A stretch of DNA of 64,000 nt from Prorocentrum cordatum. Lineage: Eukaryota; Sar; Dinophyceae; Prorocentrales; Prorocentraceae. A program made the position numbers and the translations under genes. Shown here one piece after another: positions 22,125 to 31,958 of this stretch (position 1 is its first letter; every line of letters starts with the position of its first letter). The DNA lies in assembly GCA_963575745.1 (NCBI GenBank), contig CAUYUJ010019926.1, forward strand, positions 668,736-732,735, written 5' to 3'. The notes beneath the pieces are model-generated. The model did no database searches. It was not told the origin of the DNA and worked only from the letters and a program-made list of their open reading frames with translations.

Positions 22125-23090
22125 AATTGTCCCAAATTGGCGCCACGTGTTTTCACGTGTCCAGGCTGCCCAGGGGGGTATCGAACATGGTTGTCCCGAG
22201 CAGGAACCACGTGTTCTTGCGTGCCCCGGCCGCCCCGAAGGGGGTATCTAACAACGTCGGGCGCTGGTCCACTTGGCGCGTGTTTCCACGTCTTCAGGCC
22301 ACCCGAGGAAACGTTCCGACATGAGGTCGTCGGCAGGCTCGCACGTAAAATGCGCGCGCCGAGGGGGTAGCTGACATGTGTCAGGCGCCTGTGCCCGCGG
22401 CTCGTGCTTCCCACGTGTCCAGGCCACGCAAGGGGGGAGGTCTGACGCGTGGTCGCGGGGCTCCCCGCTCGTAAAACTGCGTGCGCGGCAACGGGGTTCT
22501 GACGACCAGCGGGCCCCTGGAGCACTCGGCACGTGTCTTGGCATGTCCAGGCCACCCAGGGGAAGCGGTCTCGAGCGACGCGCTCCCGACATCCTCAACG
22601 TTTGAACGTCGAGGACTGGTTGAGGACGTCTCGAGCGACGCGCTTGTTTTCACATGTCCAGGTCGCTCAGGCGGCTGTCTGACACGAGAATTTCTTGAGG
22701 ATGTCTCGAGCGACACGCTTGTCTTATCTTGTCTTCACATGTCAAGGTCGCCCATGTGGATCGCTGACATGACGATTCGTTGAAGATGCCTCGAGCGAAG
22801 CGCTTGTCTCCAAATGTGCATGTCGCCCAGGCGGGTGTCTAACGTGAAGACTGGTCGAGTATACCTCGAGCGCAGCGCTTGTCTCCAGGTGTGCAGGTCG
22901 CCCAGGCGGGTGTCTGACGTGAAGACTGGTCGAGTATACCTCGAGCGAAGCGCCAGTTGTCGCGTGCCCAGGTCGCCCAAGCGGGTGTCCACCGCGGGGC
23001 TCCGTGGAGGACGCCTCGGGCGACGCGCTCGTTCTGGAAGGGGGATCTGCCGAGGACGTCTCGAGCCCGCGCCTCGCCTGTAGCGAGATG
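22125..23090. repeat. Minisatellite field 3 (67-77 bp units)
   Basis: 22125-22480 has units like those at 7970 (GTGTCCAGGCYGCCC, GGGGGTATCNAACATGG). The consensus then drifts, and from 22560 to 23080 units carry CTCGAGCGACGCGCTTGT, CACATGTCCAGGTCGCCCA and GTCTGACRTGAAGACTGG. TCGAGCG recurs near 22571, 22631, 22705, 22791, 22867 and 22941. Confidence 0.85.
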
Positions 23091-23111
23091 CCAACTTTAG
23101 GTCGGGCATAT

Positions 23112-23273
23112 CTGAAGGGGCCCTGGGACACACAAATAAGTACACACAAATAAGAGGAGTCCCCACATTTTCCGATATTTTCTGGGTTTTTGTCTCCCCC
23201 CCACTGCCCATAGTTTCCCATATTTTCTGGGGAATCGGCGATTAACTGTGTCTGTGTGTTTTTCCCTCCTGAC
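23112..23273. mobile_element. Short TSD-flanked element, copy 1 (162 bp)
   Basis: The 18-bp sequence ACTTTAGGTCGGGCATAT flanks the insertion perfectly (23094-23111 and 23274-23291). The body begins CTGAAGGGGCCCTGGGACAC and contains ACACACAAATAA, TTCCGATATTTTCTGG, CCCATATTTTCTGGGG and TTTTTCCCTCCTGAC. A homologous body occurs at 27890-28064 with a different flanking duplication. There are no terminal inverted repeats and no protein, so it is probably a SINE-like or other non-autonomous element. Confidence 0.8.
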
Positions 23274-23584
23274 ACTTTAGGTCGGGCATATCCTCCTACA
23301 GAGGGATTTGGGACGAATGATGAAACATAGAAAACACATACTCAAACATGGTCAAACATAGCAACACATCGTCCCCATACTATTTAAACCAAAACAGCTC
23401 TTTTGGAATACAGTATTCCTCCCGTAGAGGGACAGGCCCGACTTAATGCTAATTCTGGAGGATCTGTTGCGGATGCCTCTCGCAAGCTGGCTTTGCACTG
23501 CTTGAGGAGGTATCGAGCGGGGGCCTTGTCATCGTGTCGGTGCGTTTCGTTTCGGTTCGGGCTCACCCCCCGTTCGGTCCGTCT

Positions 23585-23830
23585 CACTTCGGAACTGAAT
23601 CGGAACCTGACTTGGAGCTGGCTAAACGCCCCGTATGTTTCGACCGCAACCTGCTTTGGGCGAGCCATTCGCGTGGGCAGCAGAAGCTCAAGATCCAGGT
23701 CACGTCGGACAGGATTGGGGTGCCAAGGGTGGCTTGATCCACAACGCTGCAGAGAGCAGCAACGCCCAACACAGCATGATACAACACAGTGCAGCACAAC
23801 AAGGACCATGGCAATTTTCGCCAGGACCGT
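23585..23830. repeat. Dispersed repeat family, copy 2
   Basis: Starts CGGAACTGAATCGGAACCTG and contains AGCTCAAGATCCAGGTCA and ACAGGATTGGGGTGCCAAGG, matching the block order of 11046-11450 and 24115-24450. Confidence 0.65.
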
Positions 23831-24114
23831 GGCCATGGTTATTATCGAGGGGCCTTGGCACCTCGGAGTGCGACTCCCTCGTCAGGAGACGCCATGGGGT
23901 TTCAGTATGGTGAGCCGAAGCATATTCGGCTTTTCCCCATCTTGGCTTGTCTGGTCTCGCTTCGGGTAGGGTCGGTTCGGCGTTCGTCTTGGTCCGTATT
24001 GTTTCGGTTCGTCTTGATGTGATTCGTCGCGTCTTGGTTCGCCGCGCTTCGGTCCGTCCATTCTCGGTGCGTTTCGCGTCGGTTTGGAGTCGCCCCCTCT
24101 TGGTTCGTCCCTTT

Positions 24115-24450
24115 ACGGAACTGAATCAAATCTTGAGCTCGACCTGGTCGAGCACCCCGCCCGGCTCGACATCAACCAGCTCGAGCTATGCGCTCAAGCA
24201 GCTCGCGCCCAAGATCCAGATCATTTCGGTCAGGATTCTGATGCCAAGGACGACCTGATCCCCAATGCACTAGACCACAACGCAGCTCAATGCGGCATGG
24301 CATGCCCATGGCACGGTACATCAACGTCGTAACCTTGAGTACTGCAATTGTCCGTCACCCAAGCTTAGTGTCTTAGAAACGTTTCCATGTTTCACAATCA
24401 ATTCTATATCTCTTTCTGGATTCATGGGTCGATCATGTATCGAATCTGGG
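24115..24450. repeat. Dispersed repeat family, copy 3
   Basis: Starts GGAACTGAATCAAATCTTGA and contains CGGTCAGGATTCTGATGCC and, near the end, CTTAGAAACGTTTCCATG and ATGGGTCGATCATG. This is the best match to copy 1 at 11046. Confidence 0.7.
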
Positions 24451-24454
24451 ACGC

Positions 24455-25440
24455 CTGGGTGGGTCCCAGAAGCCCCGAACAAACAAATACTACCATCTCT
24501 GGGGACCGATTTTCACTTCCGCCGGTGGAGCCGCTCTCGTTTGCTTCCGCCAGCCTTCCTCCGATGAAGACATGTCAGCTTTTGGGCCACAGCTCGGGTC
24601 TCTGGCGACCGTTCGGGACGATTCGGGCATCCCCAGAAAGCTCTCTGAGAGGCGCAGCGGCTGAAAAGCATCCCGAGGCTGTAGCGCCGCCGAGAACCGA
24701 CGAGAGCGCCCCAAAAACCTCGAACATCGACCCCCTTCGAGCTAGCGAGCGAGCGATCACGAATGCGGACAGGCGTCCGGGCCTAGCTGAGACCAAGTGA
24801 AGGAGGCCGTGGCCCTGGGATTCTGACATGTACCGTGCCGCGCGAAAAACAACAACCGGTCGACGGTGAGGCTCCTGGAGGGATCCTCAAAAGTCTCCTT
24901 CGAAGACCCCTCGAAGGCCCAGCCCCTTCTGGAACTGGACAGGCGCGCTCCACCGCTCGCAGAGTAGCTGCTCGCAGATGGCCAGGATCCGCCGCCGGGG
25001 GATCTGCGATCCGCCACGCCGAGGCCTGCGTCTGCTTCTGGGACGTCGGCGAGCAGGCACTCTGCGAGCAGCGGGGCGCGCTCGGCGAAGCACCGCTCCC
25101 TCGGGCGACAAGCCCGGCCAGAGGGCCGGCGGCCTCCGTGTCCGCCAGCGCCCCCGGGGCGGCCCCGCGCGGCGGCGCCGCGCCGCCGGCGGGCGCTCCG
25201 CGGCAGGCGGCGCAGAGGACGTGGCCCGCCGAGGCCCGCAGGAGGTCCAGGGCGTCCTCCGGGCGGGGGGGCGGCGGGCCGCGGGCGCCCCGAGGGGGCC
25301 GCCGAGGGGGCGCCTTCGTCTTTTATGCCGCCGCGCGGGCCCTCGGCGCCTCGCCATGAGGGCGCGGCTCGGCGCTGCGCCGGGCTCCCCCCGCGAGGGG
25401 CCGGTGGCGGCCTGAGAGCGGGGAGGCCCCCGAGGCCCCC
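24455..25440. other. GC-rich region, no assignable gene
   Basis: Very GC-rich. On the minus strand, fragments such as CFAERAPLLAECLLADVPEA and ALDLLRASAGHVLCAACRG look protein-like but lie in different frames, with no motif I can name. Confidence 0.35.
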
Positions 25441-25444
25441 GCTC

Positions 25445-25650
25445 GAGCAATGAAAAAAAAACACGGCGGGAAACTTTGCGCCATCTTCGGCCTCCAGGGG
25501 TCCTCTCCGGGCCTCGGGGCCGGCAAGGGCCCTGGACCGGCCTCGGGACCTCAAAAAACGACTCGGGATGAGAACCTCTGGGGGTCGAAACCTCTGGGGG
25601 TCGAACCCTCTGGGTCGAAAACTCGGCCTGGGGAATGGGGAATGGGGGTC
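25445..25650. repeat. Dispersed ~170-bp repeat, copy 1
   Basis: GCGCCATCTTCGGCCTCCAG, CTCCGGGCCTCGG and repeated ACCTCTGGGGGTCGA match, in the same order, sequence at 26895-27065. The tail has three 17-bp CCTCTGGGGGTCGAA copies. Confidence 0.7.
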
Positions 25651-25654
25651 GACG

Positions 25655-25894
25655 CCATGAAAAAGTCATGACGTCGGGGGGTCTGCGGCCGAGCCGGTGC
25701 GTCGCGGGGCGGCGCGAGGCGTCGGCGCGAGCCGGCGCGGCCCTGCGGCCGCGGGCCGCACCCCCGGGGAGGCAGCGCTGCGGGTGCGGCCCCGGAGAGG
25801 CAGAGGGCCGCGCTGCGGGCGGTGCCCCGCTCCCGTGCGAGCCTGTCTCCGGCCCTCCTGTATGTAGCGCGTGCAGTGTGTCGATCGGGGGAGG
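25655..25894. other. GC-rich spacer
   Basis: Extremely GC-rich (GCGGCC and GCCGGCGCG runs). Nothing recognisable. Confidence 0.4.
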
Positions 25895-26110
25895 GGGAGG
25901 AGGAGCAGGGAGGAGGAGGAGGGAGGAGGAGGAGGAGGAGGAGGAGGAGGAGGAGGAGAGGAGGAGGAGGAGGAGGGAGGAGGAGGAGGAGGAGGAGGAG
26001 GGGGATGAGGGGAGGAGGAGGAGGAGGAGGAGGAGGAGGAGGAGGAGGAGGAGGGGGAGGAGGGGGAGGAGGGGGAGGAGGAGGAGGGGGAGGAGGAGGG
26101 AGGAGGAGTT
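25895..26110. repeat. (GGA)n microsatellite
   Basis: About 215 bp of almost pure GGA/GGG triplets. Confidence 0.95.
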
Positions 26111-26629
26111 TGCACGCAGTCGCATAGCGCATCACAGAGAAGCACAGCGCAGCACCAGCAAGAAGGAAGGCCCGAGCGGCCAGAGCGCACTCAGCGCGCA
26201 TCTGACTAAGGCAGCGCCAAGCCTGCTGATCAGGAGCAGTGAGTGATCAAAGGTGTCCCGCCTCACCATGACAGATCTGGCTGGGGAGGCTCGGCGGACA
26301 TGTTGCCAAGGAGCGTTGCAGACAGGGCCTGTCTGCGCAGAGAAATATCACGTGTTCGAGCCACAGCTGGCTTGAATATTCGACAGAGTTACGCTGACAC
26401 CACGAGTGACGTATCAAATTGCCCGCATGCCCCCGAATTCACACATCGCCATGCGACCCCCTCATCCCGAAACGCCTATAAGAAGAAACCTTGCCACCAA
26501 TGGCTGCCCACACCGTCCTGGTCTGGCGGCTGCACGCCTTTGCCAAGGTCGCTTCTGCCCAAGTCTAGCAGGGGCACCGCTGAGACGAGACGGCGTTGGC
26601 CTTCACCCCCGCTCTGTCGTCAGTCGTCC

Positions 26630-26676
26630 GTCGTCCACCGTCTGTCGTCGTCGTTTAAGTCGTCGTCGTCCTCCGT

Positions 26677-26734
<58 letters not shown>

Positions 26735-26735
26735 C
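26630..26735. repeat. (TCG)n microsatellite
   Basis: GTC/TCG triplets, perfect from about 26680 to 26733. Flanks from 26110 to 26895 show no gene. Confidence 0.95.
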
Positions 26736-26894
26736 GTCCGCGGCAGCATCCGCTCGAGCCGCCGGCCCCGCAGCCAGGGTGGTCTCGTGCGTGAGCAGAG
26801 TCCCTCTGCCTGGTTCCCGCCTCTCGATCTTTTCGGTCCCGCAGGCTAGCACCCTGCGCGCTGCTCGATAAGACCATACCCAGACCTCCACGCG

Positions 26895-27065
26895 TTACGA
26901 ACAAAAATTGCGAGGGGATTTTTTTCGCCATTTTTGGCCTCCGGGGGCCCTTCCCGGGCCTCGGGACCATCAGAAAACGATTCAGGAGGACAGGCTGGTC
27001 CCTGGGAAGGGGTTCAGACCTCTGGGGGTCGTCGGGGGTCTGGGTAATCGAAATGGGCGGCGTGG
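26895..27065. repeat. Dispersed ~170-bp repeat, copy 2
   Basis: TTTTTGGCCTCCGGGGGCCC, CCCGGGCCTCGGGACC and ACCTCTGGGGGTCGTC align with 25445-25650. Confidence 0.65.
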
Positions 27066-27339
27066 CTCGCCATGAACCTATTTGCTCGTCATGTTCCATG
27101 GGAGGCCCGAGAAGTTGGCGATCATCGGTGGGGTGTGGGGGGGGGCTTGCTACCTCGTCATGCGAGAGCGCATCGTAGCACAAGCCCATGAAGCGCTCCT
27201 TCTGCTGGGGTCTCTCACACTCTCCAATTGGCTCCCTGCTCCCCTCAACATCCGCGCGCCGCGCAACAACTGGCTCAAGCGCGGCGGGACCGTGCTGCAA
27301 CAATTCACCAATTCTTGTTCACCCGCGCCCTCCGGGATC

Positions 27340-27889
27340 GCGGCACCGGCCGCGTACAGTCAAAACGCATAATACGGACGCGCGATGAGGATGCAAGGGC
27401 CTTGGAAGACCATGCTGACGTTTTCCGAACGGGGGGGTGGCCAGCGAAAGTGGCCAGGGATGGGCCAAAGGGGCAAAAGGGTACACGTCGGTCGGAAGAA
27501 GTGGGTAGAAACATGAAGTAGGAAGGCGGATGAAGTGGATTGGGTCCAGGCCCTCCCAGAGAACCACAAAACACAGCAAAATCATGCCGATTCTTGAAGT
27601 AGGAAGGCACTTGAAGTAGATTGGGATCTGGGAATCCAAAAGTACCTACTTTCAAAGACCGGCGTGTAAGGGTAACCTTGGAGAGTTGCTCATCCTTACT
27701 GTGTGCTCTGACTGTGCAGTCAACACGTATCGTAAGGACGCGCGACAAAGATGCGAGGGCCTTGGGAGGCCGTGTCGACACCCTGCGGGCGGGGAGCGGC
27801 AACCGAAAGACGCCCAGGATGGGCCAAAGGGGCAAGGACGCAAGGGTGACCTTGGAACGTTGCTTATCCTTACTGTGCGCTTTGACTGT
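27340..27889. repeat. Diverged tandem repeat with CTTACTGTGCGCTTTGACTG motif
   Basis: The blocks GGACGCGCGA..GATGCRAGGGCCTTGG and GGATGGGCCAAAGGGGCAA occur at about 27375-27480 and 27738-27840. The motif ATCCTTACTGTGYGCTYTGACTGT occurs at 27693 and 27866 and in inverted form near 27348. Confidence 0.7.
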
Positions 27890-28064
27890 ATCATTCAAGG
27901 GGCCCAGGGACACACAAATAAATAGACACAAGTCCAAGGATTTCCGATATTTTTTTTCAATATTTTCTGGACTTTCGTCTTTCACCCCCTCTTCCCATAT
28001 TTTCCCATATGTTCTGGGAGATCGTCGACGATTCATTGTGTCTATGTGTTTTTTTCCCCTCCTG
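27890..28064. mobile_element. Short TSD-flanked element, copy 2 (~175 bp)
   Basis: It is flanked by a 24-bp duplication with one mismatch (27866-27889 and 28065-28088, beginning ATCCTTACTGTGCGCTT). The body shares with 23112-23273 the blocks GGGGCCCAGGGACACACAAA, TTCCGATATTTT, CCCATATTTTCCCATAT, TGTGTCTATGTGTTTTTTTC and the end CCTCCTG. The different duplications show two independent insertions of one family. Confidence 0.8.
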
Positions 28065-28254
28065 ATCCTTACTGTGCGCTTGGACTGTGTCGTGGCAGGG
28101 CCGCCGCTCGGCCAGCTCGGCGCCGAGGCAGCGCTTTTCGCACCGCCGCTGCCAAAGCGCCCGGCCGCCGACGGTGCCGATCCCAAGGAGTGCGCTCATC
28201 ACGGGTACAGTGACGAACAAATGTGGATCGGATTCCCTCAGCATTGTATATATA

Positions 28255-28352
28255 GTTATGTATGTATATCTGTATGTATGTGTGTATGTATGTATGTATG
28301 TATGTATGTATGTATGTATGTATGCATGCATGCATGCATGTATGTATGTATA
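28255..28352. repeat. (TATG)n microsatellite
   Basis: TATG/CATG tetranucleotides, longest pure stretch about 28285-28325. Confidence 0.95.
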
Positions 28353-28359
28353 TCTTAAT

Positions 28360-28789
28360 AAATGGGCAATTTCGGATACCCTGAACCCAAAAGCGTTCTC
28401 ATCTCTTGGGGGCGCATCTTTTACTTCCGCCACCTTTCGCCGCCCTTTCGCCGGCCTCCGCGGGCGGAGGCAGCCTCGTTTTACTTCCAGCGACCTTCCG
28501 CCGCCATCCGCGGCGGAAGAAATGACAACTCCTTCGATCCTCGAAGGCAAGGCCCTTTTTGGAACGCCCAAGATATACAAAGATGTATACACAAATGTTC
28601 ATCGGCTTGCTACGCTGCGTCGTTTTAAGCTGGATGCGCTCGTTGTCCTGGCGTGGAGAGAACTGATGGCGCGCGGACAGAGCATGAGGATGGGCGCACG
28701 GGGAGGGCGGAGAGTGATCTCTCGCGAAGGAGGCTGCTGCTAAAGAGCTATTTCGGCAACAACAAAACTCTCTGGCGAGAGAAAATCGG
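28360..28789. other. No recognisable gene; left flank of the YR retrotransposon
   Basis: Contains two similar CTTTTACTTCC..CCTTTCGCCGCC blocks (28418-28460 and 28478-28515). Otherwise unassigned. Confidence 0.4.
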
Positions 28790-29105
28790 TTTATACACCA
28801 CACATCTCACAGGTTGGCAAGGGCAGTGGTGGGACCGTAGCGCGGCGCAGGCCTGGGGGGCCAGTCGCGCACGCCGACCCCCCCAGAGGCCTGGCCCAGG
28901 GGGCCCTCGGCGTGGGCCGTCCACGCCAAGGCCGCCGAGAGCCAGGTGTACCCCCTGGACGGCAAGGGCAGTGGTGGGACCGTAGCGCGGCGCAGGCCTG
29001 GGGGGCCAGTCGCGCACGCCGACCCCCCCAGAGGCCTGGCCCAGGGGGCCCTCGGCGTGGGCCGTCCACGCCAAGGCCGCCGAGAGCCAGGTGTACCCCC
29101 TGGAC
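28790..29105 (-). repeat. Terminal B2 repeat, with 145-bp unit tandemly doubled
   Basis: 28790-28960 (171 bp) equals B1 (29656-29826): a 26-bp leader beginning TTTATACACCACACATCTCA plus a 145-bp unit. The 145-bp unit is then repeated once more at 28961-29105. B1 has only one unit, so the outer end gained a perfect extra copy. Confidence 0.9.
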
Positions 29106-29211
29106 GTAGCTCCGAAGAGCCGGACCGTGGGGCGCCCAACCGTGGGCCGCCCACGGCTGAGCCAACACGGGTCGGTCGCACTCTTCGTGGAAAATGGCGC
29201 GGGCGGGCGGG
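29106..29211. other. Spacer between A2 and B2
   Basis: 106 bp not found in A1 or B1. In a canonical element A2 would pass straight into B2, so this is element sequence unique to the right end or a small insertion. It contains CGTGGG/CCCACG repeats. Confidence 0.6.
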
Positions 29212-29655
29212 AAAATTGGGAGGGCCGAGGTCTCGAGCCAAAATCGGCCACGGCCCGCCCCCCAGTAGAGAAGAGCTGGGGCGGCTGACTGAATTGGCGT
29301 GCCGGCCCATCCGCTAACGATGCCGCGGCGGCCCCGAAGCGGGGCCGCCGCACTCGGAATCTGAGAGAACTGGCGGGTCCAGAGCTCGGAGCGCAACAAA
29401 GTATAGCATGTGGGCGCGACACTGTGGCAATCGAAACGGTCGCCGGCCGAGGGCCGACCGACTGGAAAGTCGATGCAACACACTAGCAGCAAAAGGAGGC
29501 ATGCAACACAGTGCGATGCAAACGCACATCGACGAAGCGTGCGTGTGAAATGCGCTCGGGATCGATGTTCCTCAACACCGGGCGTCCCGCCCAGCCCGCC
29601 CAGGGTAAGCATGCCAATGTGTGTGCATAAAACTACCTATACAAGTACAGTCCAC
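29212..29655 (-). repeat. Internal A2 direct repeat (444 bp)
   Basis: Matches 37530-37973 over its full length, starting AAAATTGGGAGGGCCGAGG and ending AAGTACAGTCCAC. It abuts B1 exactly at 29655/29656, which would be the circle junction. It carries the second copy of the spliced-leader-like sequence. Confidence 0.93.
29232..29253 (-). promoter_or_regulatory. Spliced-leader-like relic, copy in A2
   Basis: Minus-strand CCGTGGCC followed by GATTTTGGCTCGAG, the same sequence as at 37550-37571. Confidence 0.55.
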
Positions 29656-29826
29656 TTTATACACCACACATCTCACAGGTTGGCAAGGGCAGTGGTGGGA
29701 CCGTAGCGCGGCGCAGGCCTGGGGGGCCAGTCGCGCACGCCGACCCCCCCAGAGGCCTGGCCCAGGGGGCCCTCGGCGTGGGCCGTCCACGCCAAGGCCG
29801 CCGAGAGCCAGGTGTACCCCCTGGAC
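29656..29826 (-). repeat. Internal B1 direct repeat (171 bp)
   Basis: Identical to 28790-28960. It begins nine bases downstream of the recombinase stop codon (29835) and touches A2. Confidence 0.92.
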
Positions 29827-29834
29827 GCCCCCAC

Positions 29835-31958
29835 CTACGCTGCTAAGCGTACGCACGTGCGGCACTGCCTACCTGCACCTGGGCCCTCAGCAGTAGCCCT
29901 CGGCCTGCCAGCTCCGTTGGCGTACCACCACCCGCACAACGTCGACGTGGGGCTCGCCGTGCGGTGTAGCCGCCCACCTGGGCACTGGACGTAGGGCAGG
30001 AACGCGTCGCCCTGGAGGTACTCGAACATGGGCATGATCGTCTGGATGGTGGCGTCCAGCTTGGAAACCGCGCCCTCCAGAGCGACTTGCTTCGCTTCGA
30101 TCCCCTCTCCCTCGCGCCTTGAGAAGAAATCCTCGGCGAAGCGTTGCAGGTTCAACTGGGACAGCGCGGCAGGAGGTGGTCTGCTGCGTCTGCTCTCGCC
30201 GGAGCTCGCGCCCGGTGTGGCCCTCTGGGGCCGCGCAGCATCCACCCGAGCCCGGATGTCGGCCAAGGTGTAGCCTCCCGGGAGGTCGACAGCTTTGGCG
30301 AGCCCGCCTCCCCTGCTGCCGAGGAGCGCCTCGCGGGTATAGCGCAGAACTGCAGCTGAGCCCCACCTCCCGAAAAGCTGGATGACCCACACGTGGAGCC
30401 CCGCTAGGGCCATGCGCTGGGCGCCGGCCACTCTGGCAGAATGCCCCGTGATGTGGGCCTCGCCGACCCCTGCAATCTCAGTTGCCGCTCGGTAGAAGGC
30501 GACCACGGCCTGCTTGGTGAGCGGCCGGCCCTCCAGCGTGGGGAAGAGGGGGAGCGGCTGGCCAGAAGGGTAGTCCCTCGAAGCCCGAATGCTCTCTGCG
30601 GCGGCGACCGCCCGCGCGAGCGCTGCTACCGGACACATGCGTGAGGGGCAGCTGCAGTCCAGCGCGCGCGTAGCCCCGAGGGCTGAAGCATCCGCCTTTG
30701 ACACTGGGAGCAGTAGTTCGGCCCAACCGCACGGCCCGTCCCCCTCGCGAGGTGGATGGATGGTTGCCTGTGACGCCAGCGCCGTGCTGCTCTCGATCTC
30801 CCTGAGCATCCACGCGCAGCTGACGATGGCCATGTCTACGAGCGCCGCGGGCCACTGCCTCTCGTTGCCCACCGCCGCCGCCGCGATAGCAGGCACGACG
30901 CCGGAGTCCATGAACGATTCGACTGGCAGAGGCTCCGCCTGCCGCGGCGGCCCCAGTCCCCGCTTCAACGCCCGAGCGGCGTCTTTCGCGACCATGTTGT
31001 GCAAGTCCGTCCACTCGAAGCCCCCCTCAACGTGGTGCCTCTTGATGGTGGACACATACGCCGGTGCACTCCGATATCCGCCCTGCCGGAGGAGGGCCGC
31101 TGCGACCTCCAGCCTGCGCACCGTGACTGGGAGTGGTCGCCAACCCCGCGCGGCGCAGCGGTCTGTCCACCACTTCCAGTGGGCGCGCCTGACTGGGGCT
31201 GACTGCTTCGCGAACTTGGCTTCCCGGAGGTTGCGGATGGCCGCAGAAATCGGGACTGTGTCAACGCCCTTCGTGGATCCGCGGGCGTACGGGAGCCTCA
31301 CGGGCGCCGACCGCCGAAGAGGATGCCCAGGCAGACCAGCGTGCGCAGCGCGCGGCGTCTTGCCGCGAGCACCCTTGTAGCCCCAGATCCGCGGACGAAG
31401 CACGGCGTGCCGCTTGCGCCTGGCACGCGCGGCGTGTAGCCCGCCGACGGCTTCCTGGTCCTCGTCGCTCGTGCCGCCAGCCGAGGCCAAACTCGGTGAA
31501 CGCCCCCGCTTCGCACCCTGGCCCCGCGCAGCCGCAGGGTCCGGAAGCCCGTGCACCGCGGCGGCGCGCCCCACTGTCGCCTGGGCAGGCGGAATCAGCG
31601 AAGCGCGGGCCGCCGCGCACGACGCGGCCCACTCGCGGTCCCAGATCCCCCACCCGGTGCGAAGCCCTCCTGGGAGCGGCATCGCGGCCGAGGGACACGG
31701 CGGCGACGACGTCGGCCGCACGCCAGGCGCCGGCGGCACGGGTCGGGGTGCCGACACCGGGGGCGCGCATGGCGCCGCTGACGCATGCGAGCCGATGAAC
31801 TGAGACGCGAGGCCCTGCCCGGGGCCCAGCAGCTGCGCCCGCGCCGAGAGCCCGCGCGGTTGCCCCCGCGCCGCCAGGCCGCCAGCGGAGAGCCTCCCCA
31901 CCTGCGGGTGCCGCCGCGTGGGCGGATTGTTCAGCGAGAGGTACCACTTCGCGGACAT
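29835..31958 (-). CDS. Tyrosine recombinase (retrotransposon integrase)
   Basis: From an ATG at 31958 the product is 707 residues. It catalyses strand exchange between the circular cDNA and the target using a tyrosine nucleophile. The catalytic set is visible: Arg386 in MLREIES, His506 and Arg509 in GHSARVAGAQR, Trp532 in GRWGS, and Tyr540 in VLRYTREAL. The spacing from the HxxR box to Tyr (31-34 residues) is normal for phage-integrase-type recombinases. An N-terminal SAM-like region (about 210-330, with FMDSGVVPAI and ALVDMAIVSCAWM following) precedes it; residues 1-200 are Ala/Pro/Gly-rich and of unclear role. The frame is open upstream to 32627, but that part lies in a repeat-rich spacer and I do not count it as protein. 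How this third frame is expressed (splicing or internal start) is not evident. Confidence 0.88.
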   Translation of the reverse strand: MSAKWYLSLNNPPTRRHPQVGRLSAGGLAARGQPRGLSARAQLLGPGQGLASQFIGSHASAAPCAPPVSAPRPVPPAPGVRPTSSPPCPSAAMPLPGGLRTGWGIWDREWAASCAAARASLIPPAQATVGRAAAVHGLPDPAAARGQGAKRGRSPSLASAGGTSDEDQEAVGGLHAARARRKRHAVLRPRIWGYKGARGKTPRAAHAGLPGHPLRRSAPVRLPYARGSTKGVDTVPISAAIRNLREAKFAKQSAPVRRAHWKWWTDRCAARGWRPLPVTVRRLEVAAALLRQGGYRSAPAYVSTIKRHHVEGGFEWTDLHNMVAKDAARALKRGLGPPRQAEPLPVESFMDSGVVPAIAAAAVGNERQWPAALVDMAIVSCAWMLREIESSTALASQATIHPPREGDGPCGWAELLLPVSKADASALGATRALDCSCPSRMCPVAALARAVAAAESIRASRDYPSGQPLPLFPTLEGRPLTKQAVVAFYRAATEIAGVGEAHITGHSARVAGAQRMALAGLHVWVIQLFGRWGSAAVLRYTREALLGSRGGGLAKAVDLPGGYTLADIRARVDAARPQRATPGASSGESRRSRPPPAALSQLNLQRFAEDFFSRREGEGIEAKQVALEGAVSKLDATIQTIMPMFEYLQGDAFLPYVQCPGGRLHRTASPTSTLCGWWYANGAGRPRATAEGPGAGRQCRTCVRLAA

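Noticed and set aside
28798-29422. Minus-strand proteins predicted in the B/A2 repeat region
   Set aside because: They arise from the terminal repeats, are duplicated wherever the repeats are, and show no domain.
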